From Sabellastarte sp. h YS-2021 (lineage: Eukaryota; Annelida; Polychaeta; Sabellida; Sabellidae), in assembly GCA_964017235.1 (NCBI GenBank), contig OZ024929.1:66187603-66251602 (forward strand): a stretch of 64,000 nt of DNA, in the 5' to 3' direction. Of the stretch, positions 10,648-21,405 are shown piece by piece; positions within the stretch are counted from its first letter, which is position 1, and the number at the start of each line of letters is the position of its first letter. The notes beneath the pieces are model-generated. The model was given only the letters and a program-made list of their open reading frames with translations. It was not told the DNA's origin and ran no database searches. The position numbers and the translations under genes are program-made.

Positions 10648-11690
10648 ATTTACTCAACAGTGAAGACCTGACAATAGCTATTACTCAGCTATGCCATGAG
10701 ATACACATCTGCAATTAAACTATGTTACAGCTAATACAAAAGTAAATGAATAATATATTAAAACAAAATTCTCTAAATGCAATAGTTTTTAAGTTACAAC
10801 AGATTTACTCAACAGAAAAACCTCAAAGTAGCTATTGCTCAGCTATGCAATGAGCTACAGGTCTGCAACTTTACTATGTTAAAGCTGACCCAAAAGTAGG
10901 AGAACAACATATTTAAAGAAAATACTCTAGATGCAATGGTTTTCAAGTTACAACTGATTTATTCAACAGGGAGACCCTAAACATAGCTATTGCTCAGCTA
11001 TGAAATAAGCTACAGGTCTGCAATTTTACTATGTTATACCTGATCCAAAGTAGGTAAAATAGTTTTTAAGTTACAACGGATTAACTCAACAGGGAAAACC
11101 TCAAAGTAGCTATTCCTCAGCTATGAAATAAGCTACAGGTCTGCAGTTTTACTATGTTATAGCTGATACAAAAGTAGGTGAATAATATATTAAAACAAAA
11201 TACTCTAACTGCAATAGATTTACTCAACAGTGATAACCTCAAAGTAGCCATTACTCAGCTATGCAATGAGCTACAGGTCTGCAATATTACTATGTTATAG
11301 CTGACCCAAAAGTATCTGAATAACATATTTATACAAAATACTGTAAATGTAATAGTTTTCAAGTTACAACTGATTTACTCAACAGTAAGAACCTCAAAGT
11401 AGCTATTACTCAGCTATGCAATGAGCCACAGGTCTGGAATTTCACTATGTTACAGCTGACCCCAAAATAGGTGAAAACATATGAAACAAAATACTCGAAA
11501 TGCAATAGTTTTCAAGTTATAAGTGATTTACTCAACAGTGATAACCTAAAAGTAGCTATTACTCAGCTATGCCATCAGCTACAGGTCTGAAATTTTACTA
11601 TGTTATAGCTGAACCAAAAGTAGCTGATAACATATTGTATACAAAATTCTCTAAATGCAATAGTTTTCAAGTTACAAGTGAATTTACTCA
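10648..11690. repeat. 155-bp satellite array, right segment
   Basis: The GATTTACTC-type anchor is at about 10647, 10802, 10957, 11079, 11217, 11372, 11525 and 11680. Most intervals are 153-155 bp; two shorter units (122 and 138 bp) carry internal deletions. Confidence 0.9.
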
Positions 11691-12237
11691 TGATGGAAGT
11701 TACTGAAAAGTCCAAAAGTAGCTATTACTCACTTAGCTATTGAGATAGACAACCAAGTTACTCACCATGTTGTAGCTATGGAAAAGTAGCTGCATAACAT
11801 ATTTAACAAAATGCTCTAAATGCAATACTTTTCAAGTTATAAGTGATTTAGTGCATGATTTCATGAATTTTAATGCATTAAAAATTATTTGAAAAATTCA
11901 TAAAAAATAAAAAAGAAAGATCCAGGTCTGACACTCACACAAGAGAATCTACTTGTGGCCTAGTACATATGTGCAAGATATGAGAGAAATCCCTGCAATA
12001 GCCACTGAGAAAAGTATGATAAAGTGCTAAAATTTTCATACTTAGGGTGGGGGGTACCTCACTTATAATGGCTCTAGCAAACAGATGAACAAACAGATCT
12101 GCATGCCTTGAATAAGTTTTCATGCTAGATAGATAAGCTATCTTTTAGAAAAAACAGCATGTCTCTGGGTATTGTAGTTTAGGAGGAGAAGTTGTTCACG
12201 CGGACGCATACGCCAATGCCGCAGAGTGACGACATAA
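11691..12237. repeat. Conserved 3' tail of the 155-bp repeat element
   Basis: About 550 bp of non-tandem sequence follows the array and is repeated nearly whole at 35101-35652 after the other 155-bp array. Both end GCAGAGTGACGACATAA and then diverge. This shows the array moves with a fixed right-hand module, as in pearl-type or Helitron-related elements of bivalves (class inferred). The last 60 bp are GC-rich with short inverted repeats. Confidence 0.75.
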
Positions 12238-12337
12238 TGATAGCTGACATAAAAAAGACGTCCTGATTCTCCTCCATCTGGACTGGCAATTTAGGGGAGG
12301 ATCCAGCTTTTAAGTAAGGTGGGGGTTCACATCATCT

Positions 12338-12657
12338 GCCACTGTGGCCTAGTGGGTAACACACTTGTCTAGGAACTCAGAGGACGTGGGTTCAAACCCA
12401 GGTACAGGCAGATACATAGTGGCTCGGATGACCACTTAAAATGGCGGTCCTCTGTCATTGGGTCCTATCCCCAGTGGCAGGCTAAAGAACCTCAAGAACG
12501 TTGATAAATGGTCATCCTTGAGCCTCTATCTTCCAGTTAGGGGAATGTCAGTTACTTGTGAGTTGGGGCTGTATCGGTTCAATCGGATTGGTTAAATAGC
12601 GCTTTGAGTCCTGTAGTATATGGAGATATTGCGCTGAGTATAAATACACAATACAAT
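12338..12657 (+). mobile_element. tRNA-derived SINE with LINE-like 3' tail
   Basis: The head has an RNA polymerase III A box (TGGCCTAGTGG, 12345-12355) and B box (GGTTCAAACCC, 12389-12399) at tRNA-like spacing. An unrelated body follows. The tail, 12593-12655, contains AGCGCTTTGAG and GATATTGCGCTGAGTATAAAT, which resembles the L2-like LINE tail at 10591-10635. SINEs borrow LINE tails to be copied by the LINE reverse transcriptase. Confidence 0.85.
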
Positions 12658-12659
12658 GA

Positions 12660-12940
12660 GACATACCATAACTAGGGGGGTCGGGGGGCATGCCCCCTGG
12701 GAAAAAAATTTATTTTTGGTAAAAATATAGTGCATTTTAGTGCAATTTAACACCACTCTCAAGAAATAATTTTGTACTTTGGGTTGAACCCCTTTACATT
12801 ATTTTTCAAGGGGGGGGTTCAAACCCACCGAGAAAGGTGGAAAGCTTTTGGTTAAATATTTAATGCTGGAGAGGGGAAAGCCCCTCTACTGAGTCCTATG
12901 GAAACAACCTCGAGTATGTGCTTTAGATACAGAGGTTGGA
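12660..12940. other. Unassigned repeat-like sequence with GC hairpins
   Basis: Contains the perfect inverted repeat GGGGGCATGCCCCC (12685-12698) and a second, GAGGGG/CCCCTC near 12872-12887. No coding potential. It looks like the terminal part of an unclassified mobile element. Confidence 0.35.
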
Positions 12941-12944
12941 GGCA

Positions 12945-14220
12945 GCCACTATTGGGTCTATGTAAAAATGGTCAGAGTCTGCCCAGGCAACATACTTCAA
13001 GTAATTTTAAGTGAAGATGTTGTGATGCTTCAAATGACTGAGGAAGATTTGCTCTAACGAGACTATCCCTGGAATGTATTGGAAGCCTGAGCAGGAATGA
13101 GCACCTGGCCATACTGTCCTGGTCTTCCTAAACCAGTTGGTTCTTGGAAAGAAAACTAGGAGAGGGGTACAGTGAAACTTTTGACCAATCTTCTTGATGT
13201 TGGATGTACCTATTCAACCAAGTGTGTATTTCACTTCTACGATTTTCTGAGGCCAGGGTCAATAGGAAAATGGTTTTGAAGGTATATAAGATGTTTCAAG
13301 AAAGCCTTTCTGAGAGATTCAAAAGGCACCTTAGTTTCAGGAGGAGATATCCTTCAGGCTTTGGGCCTAGCCCTGTGGAAGCTGCCTGGAATCTGGTTAA
13401 GGTTCTCATCCTTTCTTATCCTAATGGATGAATTCCTTATCTTGTCAGTAATGACAGAAAGTGGCATGCCTGCAGGACAATATTCCTTAGATTGCACCAT
13501 AATAAGAGTCTCCAAAGCAGGACACATAGAGAGCCTGATTTCATACCACCCTTTTTGTTCATGTAGGTAAAAAGTTAAAAACTGTGGTGTTGTTCGTGGT
13601 TATTAGGATAGTCTCAGCAAAGTGCTTTTGAGCCTTGAGCACCTCCTTTAGTTCAAGAAAGTTTATGTGTAACTTGCTTTCTTGGACTGACCAAAGGCCT
13701 TGGAATGTGCAATCTCCTAAGTGGGCACCAAGCCTTAGTGTGTGGCGTCTGTTAAGACCTGAAGGACATACTGAAGGGGGTGTAGTGGTTGATCTGACAA
13801 CATTTTCTTCCTGCTGCCACCAGAGTAGATGCCTATGAAGAGTCTTTGGAATAGGTACTTGTTTTTCCAGGGACCACTTGTTCTTTAGGTGCCATTGGAT
13901 AGGCCTCATGTGGAGGTGATGTGACGGAACCTGTTTCTCTGTAGCTGTTAGAAGGCATATAAGTAATATGAATTGCCTCACTGAGCATGTCGACTTGCAC
14001 AACAGGTTATTGATCTTAAGAACCTCTCACTTTTCTGGAGTGGGTCTGACTACGCCCTGGGACAAATCGTATTGGTAACCTAAAAATTTTAAAATTTGTT
14101 TGGCCTCTAGCTCTGGCTTTTGTCGGTTGACTACAAGCTCTTGACAGAGGGAGAGGAGGTTTTTAATATCTTTGAAACAGGACTGTTTGTTTGGCTCTGA
14201 TCAGGCTATGATCGATATGA
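12945..14220 (-). mobile_element. DIRS fragment (family B-like), decayed
   Basis: Collinear with family B internal sequence in minus sense: RT end near 14010-14215 (FLGYQYDLSQGVVRPTPEK), RNase H at 13559-14002, and recombinase sequence near 12945-13430. There are internal deletions and many stops. No inverted terminal repeats are present at either edge, so it is a truncated remnant. Confidence 0.75.
13559..14002 (-). pseudogene. RNase H relic of DIRS fragment
   Basis: Reads LTATEKQVPSHHLHMRPIQW, LHINFLELKEVLKAQKHF and ITTNNTTVFNF, matching LTATEKQAHLGRLHMRPIQW, LHINHLELKAVFLALKEF and VATDNTTVVAYI of the family B RNase H at 62207-62899. The ATDN catalytic Asp is replaced by Asn (TTNNTT), so this copy is inactive even where its frame is open. 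Confidence 0.8.
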
Positions 14221-14480
14221 TATTGTAAGCAGAACATAAGCTTTACTGTATTTTGTATCTGATCGAAAAGTGGATTATTTAAAAACTGTTGCAGTTGCAT
14301 ATTAGACTGTAAGCAGAATGTGAGCTTTATTGTGTTTCATAAAGTAGTATATTTTATGTCCCTGTTCCACCACACGACTAAGGGTCCCGATTAAGGGTTT
14401 TTGGGGATCTGTTTCCTGAAAATGCAGAGTCCCAGACTGTCTGCTTGAATCTGTTTGGATCTGTTGCAGTCGGTTTAAAA

Positions 14481-14496
14481 ATCAAACATGTTTGAT
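14481..14496. promoter_or_regulatory. 16-bp palindrome, candidate Myb/transposase site
   Basis: ATCAAACATGTTTGAT is a perfect palindrome starting 124 bp inside the outer element's left end. The same sequence lies 124 bp inside the Myb-side ends of H1 (19061-19076) and H2 (53514-53529). A dimeric binding site is inferred. Confidence 0.6.
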
Positions 14497-15050
14497 ATTT
14501 GCCACGACTGTAACCAATCCACTTTCCCCCCTACCCATACATATTCCAGTCTCAGACTTCCTGAGACCTCCTCAGACCAAAAAAATGTACACAATCTTAT
14601 GCCTCTGTTCCACCAAAGGACTAAGCCCCGATCCTGTCTGCGACCCTTAATCGTGCACAGTCGGTGAAGAAAAAGGTAAAATGGGCGGGAATACTGAATC
14701 GGTATCAAAGCCTGGGATTAAGTTCAGATCGGCCTCAGGAAGCCTGAGGAGGCCCCACACAGTCCCCGACTGTTCTGCGACTAAGAACCGATTAAGCCAT
14801 TTTTCTGGTTCGTTTGAACCACTATCTTGTCGTACACATACCGACTGGGTCCCAGGATGCCTCAGGACTCCTGGGACTAAGCCCCGACTAACGCCCGATT
14901 AAGTCCCGGCTTCCTCAGGCGTCCTGAGGCCTCCTCAGTGTTCCTCAGACCACGATGGCCGATTCTTGTTTTGCACGAAAACTGCATTCTCTGGGTATAT
15001 ATATAAATTCCGAGATGTAATTATCATTACTTTTCTAGGAACACAGCAGG

Positions 15051-16364
15051 ATGCCACCTCTCAATAGAAGACAGCTTCAGCAACAATTTAGGGCTTTTTT
15101 AGTTTTTATTCAGTTATATATAATGATGCATTTGCTATTTCTACGTCGACCATAGCAACCACCACCAGCACCACCAGCAGCAGCACCTCCACCACCAGCC
15201 AGACAGAGACCTAGAAGAAGGCACAACATGTGGGTCAGGCCATGGCTACTACAGAGAGAGGAGAGAGGGGCCTACCACAACATTATGGCTGAACTGTATG
15301 CCACAGACATTCCAGGATTCACCAATTTCATGAGGATGACCCCAGAATTCTTTGAAATGATAAAGACCAGACTGGAACCATGTCTAGCCAGGCAGGCCAC
15401 CAACTACAGAGCTCCAATCAGTGTTGGGGAAAAGTTAGCCCTCACCATCAGATATCTGGCCACTGGAGAGTCATACACATCATTATCCTGTCAGTTCAGG
15501 GTTGGCAGATCCACCATTTCCAAGTTTCTACCAGAGGTCTGTAGGGCCATCCAGGATGAGTTCACCAGAGAGTACCTCAGATGTCCTACTACTCCAGATG
15601 AGTGGACAGAACTGGAAACAGAATTCAGGATCAGGTGGAACGTTCCACATGCCCTGGGAGCCCTTGATGGCAAGCATGTGGCCCTGAAGAAACCCAAGAA
15701 CTCTGGAGCCCTGTACCACAACTATAAGGGATTCTTTTCAATAGTAATGTTGGCCTTGGTTGATGGACAGTACAAGTTCAGATGGGTGGATGTGGGTACA
15801 GCTGGATCTTGCTCAGATGCCCAGATATTTAATACCTGTCACCTGAAGAGGAAGATTGATAGCATAGCCTTCCCTGACCCAGCACCTATAACCCAGGGTA
15901 GTCGAGATGTCCCCTACTTCATTCTGGCAGATGATGCGTTTGCCCTGAAGACCTGGCTAATGAAACCCTATGGCAGAAGGATGTTAACCAGAGAGGAAAG
16001 GATTGCCAACTACAGAATATCAAGGGGCAGGAGACTTGTTGACAATGCTTTTGGCATCCTGGTTTCAAGATTTAGAGTCATGATGACCACTATTGAACTA
16101 CCCCCAGAAACAGTCAGGGATGTGGTCATGACCTGTGTGGTTCTGCACAACATAATGAGAAGCCAGTATCAAGGTCAACATGGTGGTCAACAGCCTGGTG
16201 GTGATGATGATGATGATGTGCCTGGTGATGGTCGGTTGATTGGTGGTGCTGCTAATTGTGGTCACGACAGAAACCCTGCCAGAGAAGCCAAAAGACTGAG
16301 GGATTACCTCAAGGACTACTTCAATAATGAGGGAGCAGTGGCCTGGCAAGATGGCACAATATAA
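15051..16364 (+). pseudogene. Harbinger transposase, H1 copy (damaged)
   Basis: DDE_Tnp_4/Harbinger-type nuclease that cuts element ends. By comparison with H2 the ancestral start is ATG 15051, but codon 35 is TAG (15153-15155) where H2 has CAG. The remaining frame, from ATG 15228, encodes 378 residues including a helix-turn-helix segment (SLSCQFRVGRSTISKFLPEV). Catalytic Asp residues are in ALDGKH (codon 147 of the shorter frame) and LADDAFAL (codon 235). The third acidic residue is Asp in VDNAFGIL (codon 272) where H2 has Glu. The C-terminus is complete, with an acidic run and KRLRDYLKDYF. The nonsense codon and the Glu to Asp change both predict loss of activity. Confidence 0.9.
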
Positions 16365-16460
16365 CTGCTACTGCAGTAACCAGTCCTTTTCAGGACTACC
16401 AAATATCCCAAAAACAATTAATCAGCTGTGCTTGTTCCAAATAACCCAACCATTACCAAA

Positions 16461-16590
16461 CATAAGTCACCCAACCAACAAACAGACAAACCCAATGCCC
16501 AACAGGAGTCCCACAAAAAAACAGACAAACGCAATGCCAAACATAAGTCCCCCAACCAAGAAACAGACAAACCCAATGCCCAACATAACT
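16461..16590. repeat. 40-bp minisatellite in Harbinger H1
   Basis: About three copies of a unit containing AACAGACAAACCCAATGCC, at 482, 521 and 563 (relative to 16000), so spacing is 39-42 bp. The reverse-oriented equivalent in H2 (56196-56450) has a 43-bp unit. Related GTTTGTCTGTTGGTTG copies occur at 16750-16860. Confidence 0.75.
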
Positions 16591-16599
16591 TGCTAAATG

Positions 16600-17233
16600 G
16601 AATAAATATTGCAGACATTTTGAAAGCTGCACCCTATTTTGAGTTAAATTTTTCTTATCTTCTGGAAAAATAACTGAAACTAAAAGTTTTTCCTTTCTTA
16701 GAAAATTTAGAAAACATAACCACCCAAGTGGTTCTCTTTAGAGTATGGTTTATCTGTCTGTTGGTTGTGAGGAGTTATGTTTGCAAATTGGTTTGTCAGT
16801 CTGTTGGTTGGGGGTTATGTTTGGTATTGGATTTGTCTGTTTGTTGGTTGGTGGCTATGTGATAGCATAATATCTTTAACTCTAGGGATGGTGTCAGTGT
16901 TGGACTTTTTTATTACAGATTTAAACCAATCTTATGGATTTTAAGCTACAAATGGGCAGATTATTGGTCATATTTGGAGTCCATTTATCTAATTTTTTTC
17001 TATGTGGCCTTCTGTTGTTATGTGTCTTACCATGTGTTATTTGTTTCATGTTTGGGGTGGTGTGGGTGTTGGGCTTTTTTTCTTTTTTTTGGGTGTTGTG
17101 ATAAGTATTTGTACTGAACTGTTATGTTTTGGGAGGGGAATTTGAACAACATGCAGCTATTAATTGTTTTGTAATATTTAGGCGGCCCTAAAAAGGGCCT
17201 ATGGGGGGTACGAGACCCACCCGGACTGGCTGG
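16600..17233. other. Spacer between convergent H1 genes
   Basis: AT-rich with scattered TTTGTCTGTYTGTTGG repeats, and no protein-like frame. Presumably holds the 3' untranslated regions and polyadenylation signals of both genes. Confidence 0.5.
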
Positions 17234-18447
17234 CTACTGAGGAGGCTGCTGCTGTTGAGGCGGTGCTGTGGTGGTGATGGTGTAGAGCTGCTGCTGTGGC
17301 TGCTGAGGCTGCTCAATGATCTGTGTTGTTGTTAGATCTGGTAGCTGGCTTAGTATTCCACTTAATTTGTGTCTGCTGTCCTCGTCCTGTACTGTGACCA
17401 CTGATGGAGGGTTTCCAAAGCCAATGGGGCTGGGTGTGTAGTAGACGTAACTGCTGGAACTGCTGCCTGCTGCTGCCTGGGTGGAACTAGATGCCTGTTG
17501 AGTGGTTGTTGGCAGTATCCCGACCCTCTGTGACTCTTTGGTAACAGTGGCTGATCTCTTGGGTAGTACTTGACATCTATGAGTGTTCTTTACTGCTTCA
17601 ATGTCTCTAAAAATCCTGCCCTTGAGGTCCTCAAACTCCTCTTGGGTCATCTTTTCAGCCTCTGAGGCCACGTAGTTAAAGAAGGGCTGCCTGTCTAACT
17701 TCTGCAGCAGGAAACCTGAGATCAGTGTCCTCATCTGGTCAAAGTACTCGAGTATCTTGGAATCTGTAGAAACTGGTGTAGATGTAAGAATTGGTTGACT
17801 TCTACTTTCCCTCGGGACACTGAACTCAAGATGTTCTGTATCAGTAGTAGATCCACGAGATTCTTCATGCTTGCTGGTGTTGGGACTGGCCTCGAACCCA
17901 GAGCTTCTGTTGGCCCCCTTGTGTCTGATGTGGGTCTTAAGAAAACCCATCTGCTGGTCGACCCAGGACTGTCTCTTGGTCATCTCCCTTGGTGCTTGGC
18001 CAGACTGTAGCTTGGAGAGCTTGCCATAACGAGTTCTCTGTGACTCAAACCACCTTCTGACATCAAAGGGCTGGAGCTTCAGTTCTGCAGAGATTTCTGC
18101 CCAGAGAGCCTCCTTCCTATGTCTATCATGGAAACGTCCATGCTCCTTGTCGTACAGCTCTGGGTGCTCCTTCACAAACTCTACAATGGCATTTTCTTGG
18201 CTGTCAGTGAATGTAGCACAAACCCTGGCTCTCTTGGCTGCTGAGTGGCACTCTGATTCTTCCTCACACCTCTCATCTTCTTCGCAAGCTTCCTCAGTAA
18301 CTTCTAAACCTTCCTCTCTATCCTCTCTTCTGTCTCCTCATTCCTTTCCTCTGTCCTCTCCCCCAACTCGCCACCTTCCTTCTCCCTCTCCTCTTGCCTC
18401 TCCTCCATCTTCTTCTTTCCTCTCTTTCCTCCTTTCTCTTTCCTCAT
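17234..18447 (-). pseudogene. Harbinger Myb/SANT-like DNA-binding protein, H1 copy (frameshifted)
   Basis: Partner protein that in Harbinger elements carries the transposase to the nucleus and binds DNA. An ATG at 18447 begins a Lys/Arg/Glu-rich N-terminus like that of H2, but this frame stops at a TAG near 18305. The conserved part lies in another frame: ATFTDSQENAIVEFVKEHP, then RFHDRHRKEALWAEISAEL and VRRWFESQRTRYGKLSKLQ, a MADF/Myb-SANT-like trihelix. The C-terminus is Ser/Thr-rich and ends in Gln-rich repeats. At least one frameshift therefore separates start and domain. The gene converges on the transposase at 15051-16364. Confidence 0.82.
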
Positions 18448-19060
18448 AACTCCAGTGAATATCACAAAAAGGTAAAAAAACTGAAATGTGTCTCCTAACT
18501 GTTAAATTTGCCCTAAGCTCAAGTAAAATGTAAAATGTAAAAAAAACTGAAAACCCCTAGCAGTAAGTGACACACGTCTCTCAGTAGCCAACCAGTCTAA
18601 CACAGAAAGCGTGTGCGCGGTCGCTTATATAGTCCGAGACACCCCCCCCCCTGCCTCTTTTTGGTTTCAAGCGCAGGGAAAAGAATCGGTACTTAATTTG
18701 TGTGGTCACAGGTGGCCTGAGGAGGCCGGCTTGGATCAGTTTGGATCGGCTTCTCTTAGTCGGGGCTTAGTCCCAGACCCAAATTTCTTAGTCCCAGGAC
18801 ACCTGAGACGGTTTGAGGCTTCCTGGGACTAATGAATCCGATTCCTTTTCACACGCATGAAACTTCAAAGATCTGTTATGAGTCGGGGACTGACAACAGA
18901 CTTCCTTGGACTAAGCTAGGGACGCCTGGGACTAAGGGTCGCAGGAGGCCTGAGATCACATAGGACTGTGTAAATTTGGGTCTGAGGAGGCCTGAGGAAG
19001 CCTGAGACTGGACATTTTGTTGACAGCGGGAAATAAGAATCGGTTTGGGTCATGAGAAAT

Positions 19061-19076
19061 ATCAAACATGTTTGAT
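19061..19076. promoter_or_regulatory. 16-bp palindrome near H1 Myb-side end
   Basis: ATCAAACATGTTTGAT, 124 bp inside the end at 19200. Same sequence and spacing as 14481-14496 and 53514-53529. Confidence 0.6.
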
Positions 19077-19639
19077 TTTTCTCACGGCCCCAACCGAAAA
19101 CTACCGATCCATACAGAACGCCTGGGACTAAGCAAATATTTGAAGCCGACTACAAAAAACCCTTAATCGGGAAGCTTAGTCGTGTGGTGGAACACCCACA
19201 TAAGATTGTCTGAGACTTTCTGGGCCTCTTAATGCCAGGTCGGTTTAGTTTTAGTCCCAGAAGGTCTGGGCTTTATCCCAGATTCATCCCCGACCCACCA
19301 TGCAAAAGAAAAAACAAAAATCGGCCATTGCTGTCTGAGGAAATCTGTTATTAGTCTCAGGAAATCTGAGGAAGTCTCAGACCAGTGTGAGACCCAGTGG
19401 TTATGACAGGATCAGTGGTGAATCGTATCACAATCGTGGCTTAATCTGCTCTTAGTCGGGGAACCATCATGAGCTGTCAGAGGAGGTCTGAGACTTCCTG
19501 GGGACGATCTGGGATTGATCCCAGACCAGGATCAGGATTCCATTTCCCCACCCATTATTCATGTATTTTTCAACGATTCTCCAGGATTAAGGGTCCCAGA
19601 CCCAATCAGGGCTTAATCTTTGGTGGAACAGGGGCATAA

Positions 19640-20735
19640 TGAAAAGAATATATCATTTTTTGCTATAGGATGGCTCAAGAGAAATTGTAGCTGTAAATTT
19701 GGGATCGTAAATTTTTTCCATTTTTTCCATTTTTAATCCTAGATTTATAATGATAAAGATAAACTACAGTAAACTATAATTAACTACAGATAGGGACATT
19801 CATATGTGGTATATCTTTGAGGCATTTTATGCCACTGAAAATTCATTGCTATTTAATATTTTTATAAGATATATATGCTTAAGATAATCCTCCTTTTGGA
19901 ATCCTTTATTATTCCATTGTAAAAAGAATATACAAAGTCATGTTGTCAGATGTTACTGTTGACATTTTTCACTCACACACAACTCTATATCTGAATATCA
20001 TGAAACCCTGAGGTTTTTACATAAGGCTTTTTGCATTCCCTAAAACAGACAAGGCATACTTTCCACAAGACATTAGTTCCACAAGGCTCTAGTTCCATGA
20101 ACCTAAAGATAAATGTCCTTGTTTAAATTGTTTACACCCAAAAAGATTTACTTTAAGCATATCCCTTAATGAAAATGAATACATCTTGATATCCCTTATC
20201 AACCTTGTCCTTCAGTGTGCAGACACATTATGTAATACACAGTAGCACTGCAGGGCATAAGTAACTTTCCATGATTCTGCCTCCAGATAGATATCACACA
20301 AAATCAAATACAGAGTTAGAGGAGAAAAGGAAAGAGACAAGTCATTCATTTTCAATTAGCTGGAGATACATAAAATACTGTAGAGGATAAACTGTTTATG
20401 AGAAAGTGTTTTTTTTTTCAGTCATCTTATCTTCTGACAGAAGTCAAGTCTACACATTTTACCAATTTACATAGTCTATGTTAACAAGTAGTTTCTGCTG
20501 CAAAACAAAAGCTGAATTAATTAAAGCTTTTTTTTCCCGGAAAAGGAAAAGTCATATCCACACTATTCCACAAGAATGGAATCATCAAAATGTGGGATTT
20601 TCTTAATGTGCCTAAAATTGGGCATTTATATTATATGAACAATGACCAGCTGCAATATGTTACAAACCGCATCAGTGCCTGCTAAATACCTCATTTTTTT
20701 TTCTTTGAAGATGCTATAACTTCAAAAACACTAGG
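19640..20735. other. Unassigned AT-rich DNA
   Basis: No credible coding frame, tandem repeat or element end recognised. The last 40 bp include CTATAACTTCAAAAACACT, which resembles the box found in the tandem repeat families. Confidence 0.5.
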
Positions 20736-20741
20736 AGGACA

Positions 20742-20886
20742 CTATCCAATGGACAATTGTTAATCCGGTCGGTGCAGACTGGCCCGCAAATGTCAGAAAA
20801 AGACGTCCTGTGTTTCCACCGGCCCCATGGTACTTCCTTCCTGTCTAGACAGCGTGACGTCATAGCATCTTTTTCGTTGTCTAAAC
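20742..20886. repeat. DIRS-B3 left inverted terminal repeat
   Basis: Reverse complement of about 22560-22737, including CTATCCAATGGACAATTG and CTTCCTTCCTGTCTAGACAG. Contains TGACGTCA at 20855-20862. Confidence 0.88.
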
Positions 20887-20933
20887 CTATTAGACCCCTA
20901 GTAAGCTGATAGCGGGGTCGGTGGGAGGGTCTT

Positions 20934-21020
20934 GTGTGTCCATTGGATAGGGTATTAATTTAATTTACTTATTAAATTTGCAATTTTATTGCGTTAATAC
21001 ATCCTATCCAATGGACAATT
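20934..21020. repeat. DIRS-B3 internal complementary region
   Basis: CCATTGGATAGGGTATTAA... and ...TTAATACATCCTATCCAATGG arms join around GCAATTTTATTGCG, which spells the circle junction of the element's two ends. Confidence 0.85.
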
Positions 21021-21202
21021 GCTGAATAACTACTGCTTGGTCGGTGGGTAAGTTACTAGGGACTTACGTGAACTCATAAACAATACTAACAAAATTTTCT
21101 CCAGGCTTGGGTTGACCTTGAGGACAGGAAACCCTTTATAAGGCCATAATCAAAAGGCAGCGGGGGCTACACCGGGGGCTACCCGGGGCTACACCGACTT
21201 TG

Positions 21203-21219
21203 CCCCCCCCCCTTTTTTT
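21203..21219 (-). promoter_or_regulatory. Polypurine tract after the recombinase gene (B3)
   Basis: Ten C followed by seven T on the plus strand, that is AAAAAAAGGGGGGGGGG in sense. Homologous tracts follow the recombinase in A1, A2 and B5. Confidence 0.6.
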
Positions 21220-21405
21220 ACAGACCTGCTCTGAGGTAATGGAGGAGAGGGATGACTTCAGTCCCATAAGAAGGAAATAAACCTCCTGAAGGAAGCACGT
21301 CAGAGTTTTTTTTTTTTTTTTTTTGCATTTAACTATGTACAAGCTATTTACATATATACACATCTCCTCAAAACCAAAGCTACTGGTGGATCTGCTGAGC
21401 AGCCA

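Larger units (their letters stand above)
14600..19200. mobile_element. PIF/Harbinger DNA transposon H1
   Basis: Ends TGCCTCTGTTCCACC (14600) and GGTGGAACACCCACA (to 19200) are imperfect inverted repeats. The element carries a DDE transposase (plus) and a Myb/SANT-like protein (minus) in convergent order, the standard animal Harbinger layout. Flanking triplets are TTA and TAA. Subterminal regions are dense in short motifs such as CCTGAGG, GGGACTAAG and TTAGTCGG in both orientations. Both genes are damaged, so this copy is not autonomous today. Confidence 0.88.
14357..19636. mobile_element. Outer Harbinger-like element split by H1
   Basis: Harbinger-type ends lie outside H1: TGTCCCTGTTCCACC at 14357 (Myb-side type) and GGTGGAACAGGGGCA ending at 19636 (transposase-side type). 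Outside H1 only about 680 bp remains (14357-14599 and 19201-19636), with no coding sequence. This suits a short non-autonomous relative into which H1 inserted. The flanking triplets are TTA on the left and TAA on the right, so the expected 3-bp duplication is imperfect. A complex rearrangement of two elements is an alternative. Confidence 0.6.

Noticed and set aside
12338-12410. Functional tRNA gene
   Set aside because: A and B boxes are present but the cloverleaf cannot be completed, and a SINE body and LINE-like tail follow.
18147-18449. Ser/Pro-rich 100-codon plus-strand frame
   Set aside because: It is the antisense of the Glu/Lys-rich N-terminus of the Harbinger Myb-like gene.
20701-20740. 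Possible terminal ABCA exon starting GTGTTTTTGAAG on the minus strand
   Set aside because: It reads only five residues before a stop, lacks an acceptor in the right phase, and matches the satellite box AACTTCAAAAAC.
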